A stretch of 64,000 bases of DNA, taken from the NCBI GenBank assembly GCA_963693285.1, contig OY848917.1, positions 5,962,118 to 6,026,117 of the forward strand, read 5' to 3'. Both the position numbers and the translations under genes were made by a program. Source of the DNA: Xestospongia muta (taxonomy: Eukaryota > Porifera > Demospongiae > Haplosclerida > Petrosiidae). The notes under the pieces were generated by a model. The model worked only from the letters and a program-made list of their open reading frames with translations. It was not told the DNA's origin and ran no database searches. Shown piece by piece: positions 59,101 through 64,000 of the stretch (the first letter of the stretch is position 1; the number at the start of each line of letters is the position of its first letter).

Positions 59101-60169
59101 TCCTAAACCTCCTAAACAATCAGCTATACCAAATACCAACGTTGTACAGATACCTTCTCCACCCCCAGGTTCAAGGCGTCCAGATTTTATTGAATCTGGG
59201 AGAATGAAACGTTACAGAATACCTTCAAGTCAATCGCCACCATCTCCTAACAAAAAATCACCAGTGACAAAAGAAGTGTTAAGTCCACCACAAGCTGACA
59301 ACAAAATGAATCATTTTCTCAGTACTCCTGTCACTAAAGAATCTCATTCCCCCAGGGTGAATGCTGTTTCTAAAGAACGTTTTTCTAATCCTGAACCACA
59401 AAAGCGTACAGATCCAAAAATCATTAGCCCCGGTACTAAACCATTGTTAAAAGCTGATTATTCTAAAAATAGTTCTGTTTACACTACTCATACTCAAAGT
59501 TTATCTTCCACATCAAGGTCACAGGATAAACCAATTAAAAAAAGAATTAATGCTGCTGTTTCTAAAGATATTTTACCTGATAAACTACCGCGTGTAAATC
59601 TCCATTCTAGCGTGAAGCAGAACCAAAAAACATCACCTTCTAGACAAAGACAATCACAACTTCAAAGTATAAATCAACAACAATCTGTTATTAATAATGC
59701 ATCACAACGTCATCAAAGTTCAACAAAAGAGAGAACCCATCGTATGACATTGAGATCTACAAGTAAGACAAGGACACCACCTTTATCTCCATATCAAAAA
59801 GGTAGGATTATTTTAATTGTTTAAATTTCTATGTCAGAATTTTCCTGTAAAAATATTTGTATGACTTATCTGCGCGTAGTCTGACCACCTAAAAATCAAG
59901 TATCGCTTGATGAAATTATATGATATTTTAATGTCATCATTGCTGTCTTTTCTCTTTTATTTATGGTATTGTTTGCTAAAGTGTAAGGCAAATAGTTAAT
60001 TGACAAGATATGGCATTTTTATTTTGAGTGTTTATAATTATGTGGTCATAGTTAGTGTCTCTTGTAATATCTTTAAAAAACTATGTATATTTTAAATTGC
60101 TTTAACCTTCTTTTATTTTTCTATTTAGAGCGAGTTTGTGAGTCATCACGTGGACAATATCGTACGTAA
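53139..60169 (+). CDS. Gene C, complete: coiled coil, MIEAP-like domain and Pro/Ser/Thr/His repeat tail
   Basis: Six exons, 53,139-53,152, 54,699-54,755, 55,357-55,468, 56,201-56,410, 57,518-59,801 and 60,129-60,169, join with correct phases into 905 aa. Exons 1-2 give METKKK and the short coiled coil IDDLKLMKRVLEERL. Exon 4 has AYNQCIDVVLNSMKDKL and is helical. Exon 5 opens with VLKAVKLTRTMLTLLPPPVV, VKITHYRPVLLYG and VAVKGLVGN, the pattern I associate with the MIEAP/SPATA18 C-terminal domain. The tail has five repeats of 76-82 residues (KVED, SHKPPSP, DYHGEQ, ATSRITPTDRDL) alternating between two lengths, then a basic Ser/Pro region ending MTLRSTSKTR. Exon 6 adds RVCESSRGQYRT; if its splice is skipped, the stop is at 59,824. 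No lesions. The only intact gene C in the window, and the likely source form of the shortened copies. Function unknown. Confidence 0.68.
53415..53833 (+). mobile_element. Short TIR element (hAT-like) in intron 1 of gene C
   Basis: cataggcgtaggaa at the left and ttcctacacctatg at the right are inverted repeats with one mismatch, each next to G- or C-homopolymer tracts. agtat flanks both sides. A 60-codon frame at 53,554 (MKRVSDTQTSLLSLGFKRKR) resembles the N-terminus of a hAT/ZMYM-type transposase, so it is probably a deletion derivative. Similar TIRs are common to hAT elements, but the flanking repeat is only 5 bp. Confidence 0.65.
53834..54698. other. Intron 1 remainder of gene C, nothing else seen
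   Basis: A+T-rich; no frames or structured repeats of note. Confidence 0.5.
54837..55325. repeat. 26-bp minisatellite, 19 copies, in intron 2 of gene C
   Basis: The unit tagtacatgtatgagactta followed by gtactg repeats 19 times over 489 bp with no insertion or deletion; the last unit lacks its final 5 bases. Substitutions define variants (acatgt, acatat, agatgt, acgtgt, and gaggct for gagact), whose order shows partial higher-order duplication. Each junction holds the near-palindrome gtactgtagtac. Confidence 0.97.
55469..57517. other. Introns 3 and 4 of gene C apart from exon 4
   Basis: Two long introns flank exon 4 (56,201-56,410). No other gene, RNA gene or repeat recognised. Confidence 0.5.
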
Positions 60170-60917
60170 AGAATAATGCATTTATATAATTCAATTACTG
60201 TAGGTATAAAGTTTTAAAGTACTTTAGTAATGATCATGTTTAATTAATTTAATTATGAGTAATGTTTTTGCTTTAATATGACCTTTTGGTAAAGAAATTT
60301 AATGTGGTTTGATTACGTCTATGTTTGTCATATAATGAGGTCTTAGCTCTAACATTGAAAAAGTGTGATAGTAAAAATTAATATTTGAAACCAAACACAC
60401 TTCTCAATTATTATTTTTACACTGACTTATCTTAGATATTTAGTACTCCCAGTATAATTATCTAGATACAGGATATGTCAATGTATTTACTAGAATTACT
60501 GGTATCTACATCACTGATACTAATTTTATGTTATATCATACATGTGCTATCATGATCATTAATTTTGTTCTAAAGTTGAAAAGACTAAACACCAGTTATC
60601 TGGCACTATAGCTTTTAGGAAACTCATTAGGAATATCTTGACAGTAGGTACATCTGAGCTAACTCTACTAGTCTGAGAACACAAAGACACATGTTTATTG
60701 CCTACATCTAATTCCAGGTGGGCTTAGTTAAAGAATCGCCATATAGGACAACACAGACTTAGTTTTTCATGTACACCACACTACCTGATGTGTTCTTTAA
60801 TTTTGTTACAATAGTTATTGCGAATGGGCGTGTTTTAAAACAATTATAGATGGGAGTGGCTCATCCATGTGCGTGATTGTCATTCCTTGTTTCATACTTC
60901 CATTGTTTGTATTAGTA
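60170..60917. other. Intergenic spacer between gene C and FUT8
   Basis: About 750 bp, both genes on the plus strand. No gene seen. It must contain the FUT8 promoter, but no element can be assigned. Confidence 0.55.
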
Positions 60918-63900
60918 ATGGCTAGGAGATCGAGATTAATATATGTGCTGTTGTTTGTTACTTTAATATATGTATTAGCTATGGTGTTTGGTGTAGAGTG
61001 GACTTATAAAGAGAAACTAAAACAAGACGATAGAGTGAAAGGTCTTTCTGGTAGGTCATCATTTTTACACAGTCGCCATGTGAACTTGTCCAACGTTGTT
61101 GTACAACCTAAAGTAAATCATGATACTCAACAAATAGACAAAACAGTGACTAATAGCAGAAGATCCATTTTAGATGAGCTCGAATCTCATTTCAATAAAT
61201 CGCATCTGTACAAAGTACTAAGAAATAGAAAAATCAAGGAACTTCGTGTGGACAAAAGTATGAGAGAATTATGGTGGTATTCTCGTAAACGTATGGAGAC
61301 TTTGATGGAGCTATTACGTAAAGGTAATGATGATGTTATAAATGATACTTTGAGGACAATAAGACAACATTATCTTGCTTTGAGATGGAGACATGATCAG
61401 CTACAAGACAGTGACGAGTTGTCCTTGAAATTTAACTCTACAAACAACTTGAAGCCATTACAATTGAATTGGCAATATTGGCAGTATAATATATCAGTAG
61501 AACTGACTAGGTTAATGGAAAAAAGATTGACCTATTTACAAAATCCAAGTAACTGTCAAACAGCAAAGAAGTTGTTATGTGAAGTTGGAAAGTACTGTGG
61601 ATTCGGCTGTGAGATACATCATGTTGCATACTGTTTTATCATGGCCTATGCTACTAAGCGTGTTTTAGTTCTAGACTCTAAACATTGGCAATACACGAAC
61701 AAAGGCTGGAATGCTGTCTTTCAACCTGTCAGTTCTACATGTACACCAAATGTTACAAGTAAGTAAACATAACAATAAATTGGTAGATATTACAACTTTC
61801 TCCTAAGGATTTTATTTATCCTCTAAAGTTAGCACACAATTATAATCTATAGTAAATGGAGATGTTTTTATCTAGTTAACTTAATATAAGACTGTTAGTG
61901 TCGTCTTTGTTTTTATTGGTACAAAATGTTTCTATGATGATGATGATAAATTTAAATTCCTTTAAGTTTGTGGAATCATAGTAATTTAAAATATGCCTTA
62001 TCAGGATATTCATAGATGTATCTCTCATTCTTAAAATACAAATGGTAAGTCAACAATTTGGTGATGTTTTTAATTCTCATTTTACAGTGATTTTTTTTAT
62101 TTTCTCTTCTAGACACTACTCTTTTTAGACTAGACTCTAGGGATGATACTGTTTTCCTTCCTGTAATAGATAACTTCTTTTTAAAACCTGTTCAAGCACC
62201 CATGGCTATACCACGTGACCTTGCTGATAGGTACGTACATACTATAGAAACAAGGATGTTATATTGTGCTTTTTTAAGAAAGGTATATTATAACCAGTTT
62301 ACCTGCAATAGCGTTTGATATGTAATAATTATGATTTTAATATCTATGATATAACTATAATAATAAGTTATAATTATTGCAATGAACCAATGAAATCTGC
62401 TCTTTTGAACATGCCAGATATTAAAGTAACACACAATCCATATATTTTTGTATCATGATGTGTGTTGGATCATGATGTGTCTTGTCTGGTTGCACCATTT
62501 TATTCTGTTTTACTATGTGACATTGGAAAATGACCAATTAAATTAAACCACGTACTTCAACTGTCAGTTCACAAAGCTTATTAAGCCTCTACTATGAGCA
62601 CTATAACATGTAGATATGACTTAGTATTAGGGATTGGCAATATTTTAATTACTGTGATAATTGTCATTAAAAGTTGTCTGATTGTCACATTATGGTCACA
62701 ATAGTGATGCATTTTGGACCATAAATTATGTTTAAACATTGTTCACTCAAACAAATAAAGACAGTGGTACAGTTAATTTGAGCAAAGCTTATAGCAGAAT
62801 AAAATTTAGATGGGGAGATACTATTTACAAACACCATGATATCTACATTGACAATAATTTTCAACTTACATTGTAATCACCCTCCCTATTCATACTTCAA
62901 AGCTTTTATTTTTCATGACTTTTGCTTCATAAATAGCAGCCATTGAGATTATTTATGAACATTGACCTACATGTAAGCTGTTGCACTTTTAATATACTTT
63001 TAGAAGCATATAGCTTTACTATAATTAGCATGACTTGTTAATTACATGTATTGGTATTTATTGCTTTATTACATGATATTAAAACATAACTTAATAGCAT
63101 TGATTGTAAAATGTTTAAAGAAGTTTGAAGATGTTGAGTTTGACCTTTGTCTAGCTCTTGTAATTTTGCCAATTATTCCAATTATTTGCCAAGCACCTTA
63201 ACATGAGACACCCTAGTCTGAACAATGCATTAAAATTTCCCCTTAGTTTGTATGTGTGTGTGTGTGTGGTTCAATCACACACACACGTGTGGTTAGGATT
63301 GAGATAATTGTTTTACCAGAACCTGGAACCACAGGTATATAAAAGTATGTGATCAGTTATGTTCACACTGCAAATGTTTACTCCATGTTTAGCAATGCAA
63401 CAAGCTTGAAGAAAGGAAAAAGCAGACATATTTGAAACAATTAAAAGATATGTATAAGACGTCTAGAGCACCCTGAACTGAATAAGAACAAAGACTAAGT
63501 TAGAAGCTAGGTATTATTGCTACAAACAGTCAGTTTATTGTTATTCTGATATCAAAGCCATATTTGTCATTTAATCTAGTCTGTTACTGCATGAGGCAAA
63601 TCCTGCATATTCACATATTCCTGGTAAACTTTAATTTCCTTAAAGTCATATACTAATTATGAAGCCACAAAATAGAAAAGGTCATGAAAAATTGTTATAT
63701 GAAGCCATAAAATGAGATACAAGGTCAAAGTTAATATAAACATATAGACACATTAATAATGTACATTGTTATTTCTTGTAGGATGATGTCTTTTCATGGC
63801 TATCCTTTTATTTGGTTTATTGCTCAGTTTCTTAAATATTTGATGAGACCTTCAACCAAGCTAAAGGATTATTTAATGGAAAAAAGAAAAGCTCTTGGAA

Positions 63901-63928
63901 TTGTAGACAAAGATTCACCTATTATTGG
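60918..63928 (+). CDS. FUT8: Alpha-1,6-fucosyltransferase (core fucosylation), 5' part
   Basis: Exons 60,918-61,758, 62,113-62,230 and 63,782-63,928 join in phase into 368 codons; the gene runs off the window in an intron. FUT8 transfers fucose from GDP-fucose to the innermost GlcNAc of N-glycans in the Golgi. It starts MARRSR, then a membrane anchor (YVLLFVTLIYVLAMVFGVEW), giving a type II Golgi protein with a helical stem. Family landmarks follow: LQNPSNCQTAKKLLCEV, CGFGCEIHHVAYCF, LDSKHWQY, then VQAPMAIPRDLADR, FHGYPFIWFIAQFLKYLMRP and KDSPIIG. The usual length is about 575 aa, so roughly the last third is outside. An in-frame ATG at 60,867 would place a second hydrophobic stretch before the anchor and is less likely. 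No lesions. Confidence 0.93.
61759..63781. other. FUT8 introns 1 and 2
   Basis: Introns of 354 bp (61,759-62,112) and 1,551 bp (62,231-63,781). Apart from the GT/AC hairpin near 63,253 nothing is recognised. Confidence 0.6.
63253..63287. repeat. (GT)n/(AC)n inverted microsatellite hairpin
   Basis: A gtgtgtgtgtgtgtgg run is followed, after gttcaat, by cacacacacacac, giving a perfect short hairpin in FUT8 intron 2. Confidence 0.85.
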
Positions 63929-64000
63929 GTAGGTTACTATTTTAATATATACATATTGTATTTGCAAATTCATTAAATTAGTATACAAGACCATATGTCA

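Noticed and set aside
60867..60917. Upstream in-frame start for FUT8 (MCVIVIPCF...)
   Set aside because: It would add a second hydrophobic stretch before the RRSR cytoplasmic tail; the start at 60,918 gives the standard type II topology.
1..64000. CRISPR arrays, operons, prokaryotic promoters, rRNA or tRNA genes
   Set aside because: The DNA is plainly metazoan. The only regular direct repeat is the 26-bp minisatellite, which has no spacers; no cloverleaf or rRNA signature was noticed.

Overview
The window is A+T-rich metazoan nuclear DNA. Genes carry GT-AG introns, often only about 50-75 bp long. Recognisable families are FUT8, HSPA12-like Hsp70 ATPases, a PPIP5K fragment, hAT transposons and a Ty3/gypsy retrotransposon. 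The gene families and the compact introns suggest a marine invertebrate, most likely a demosponge; this is inference, since no search could be run.

Layout. Positions 1 to about 32,830 hold three head-to-tail copies of a segmental duplication with a period of about 14.28 kb (HSPA12-like starts at 10,729 and 25,011). Each unit has, in order: an HSPA12-like gene; a spacer with a foldback element; gene C (a 14-nt first exon plus a Pro/Ser/Thr/His-rich repeat exon and a tiny last exon); in two units a 1.16-kb DNA transposon; and gene B (phase-2 coiled-coil micro-exons followed by a C-terminal domain resembling the mitochondria-eating protein MIEAP/SPATA18, ending in an acidic tail). Unit 1 enters the window at the end of its HSPA12-like gene. 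Unit 2's HSPA12-like gene is dead (three stops, one frameshift). Unit 3's is intact, but that unit gained a PPIP5K fragment, lost half of gene C, and breaks off inside gene B.

From 32.8 to 41.6 kb is a rearranged zone. It contains LIM-like exons, a coiled-coil exon cluster, a BED-type hAT remnant, an inverted copy of the gene B 3' half that sits in a decayed gene encoding a CARD-like domain plus the MIEAP-like region, a further minus-strand relative, and a 1,020-bp hAT element with a perfect 8-bp target duplication. That hAT ends 37 bp before the start codon of a fourth, divergent, intact HSPA12-like gene (41,676-44,540).

From 45.1 to 49.25 kb is a decayed minus-strand Ty3/gypsy element truncated into a MIEAP-like fragment. 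A gene C tail pseudogene follows, then the only complete gene C (53,139-60,169, 905 aa predicted), which retains coiled-coil and MIEAP-like exons upstream of its repeat tail. The window closes with the first three coding exons of FUT8.

How the genes may work together is a hypothesis only. HSPA12-like ATPases repeatedly sit next to CARD/coiled-coil/MIEAP-like proteins, which would fit a lineage-expanded stress, mitochondrial-quality or innate-sensing cluster. The sequence shows co-duplication, not function.
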